Source of the DNA: an uncultured Bacteroidales bacterium
GTDB lineage: Bacteria; Bacteroidota; Bacteroidia; Bacteroidales; Paludibacteraceae
Direction: 5' to 3'
Assembly (NCBI GenBank): GCA_903912795.1
Contig: CAIWIS010000495.1
Span: 1-5,742, forward strand
Length of the DNA: 5,742 nt
This document shows, piece after piece, positions 5,740 through 5,742 of this stretch. A program made the translations under genes and the position numbers. The notes under the pieces were generated by a model that was given only the letters and a program-made list of their open reading frames with translations, had not been told where the DNA came from and ran no database searches. Position 1 is the first letter of the stretch; every line of letters begins with the position of its first letter.

Positions 5740-5742
5740 CAA

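Noticed and set aside
5671..5742. Simple frameshift explaining the hydA truncation
   Set aside because: I translated all three forward frames to the window end. None encodes TSCCPxW or following H-cluster sequence, and base composition changes abruptly at the same point.
5675..5742. Group II intron 5' end at the hydA break
   Set aside because: The usual GUGYG-type 5' intron start is not seen near the junction. An intron cannot be excluded, but nothing in the visible bases supports it.
5689..5742. CRISPR array
   Set aside because: The two copies agree at only 17 of 21 positions and are separated by just 9 bases, too short for spacers.

Overview
The window reads as chromosomal DNA from a member of the Bacteroidota, probably a fermentative anaerobe. 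Three things support this. The DNA is AT-rich. Gene starts have A-rich leaders with no Shine-Dalgarno sequence. Four positions upstream of genes carry the Bacteroidota-type -7 promoter box TAnnTTTG. The presence of [FeFe]-hydrogenase genes suggests an anaerobic lifestyle. Genus cannot be read from the sequence.

Layout. Positions 1-349 (minus) hold most of a small membrane lipid kinase of the DgkA family; its 3' end lies outside the window. Positions 350-453 hold an intrinsic terminator for the next gene, a candidate dgkA promoter overlapping that terminator, and a short imperfect repeat. Positions 454-1020 (minus) are efp, translation elongation factor P. Positions 1021-1280 are a divergent intergenic region with a near-ideal efp promoter, a miaB promoter, a 14-bp tandem repeat and several AT palindromes. 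Positions 1281-2660 (plus) are miaB, the radical-SAM tRNA methylthiotransferase. Positions 2661-2877 carry a promoter and a leader of about 170 nt with inverted repeats. Positions 2878-4770 (plus) encode a NuoF/HndC/HydB-type NADH-binding flavoprotein. This overlaps the start of a HydA/HndD-type [FeFe]-hydrogenase catalytic subunit (4757-5698, plus).

The two housekeeping genes efp and miaB both serve translation: EF-P relieves ribosome stalling at polyproline, and MiaB modifies A37 of certain tRNAs. The last two genes form an operon for an NAD(P)H-linked, possibly electron-bifurcating, hydrogenase. HydB would exchange electrons with NAD(P)H, and HydA would reduce protons or oxidise H2 at the H-cluster.

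The outstanding anomaly is that hydA stops abruptly. The reading frame is intact and well conserved through all N-terminal iron-sulfur modules and about 80 residues of the H-cluster domain. It breaks at the residue where the first H-cluster cysteine motif (TSCCPxW) should begin. It then runs into very AT-rich, C-poor DNA with a 30-bp repeat and a stop codon. As it stands the protein cannot carry an H-cluster. An inserted or intervening element, a rearrangement or an assembly join at this point are the main explanations, and the window ends 44 bases after the stop, too early to decide.
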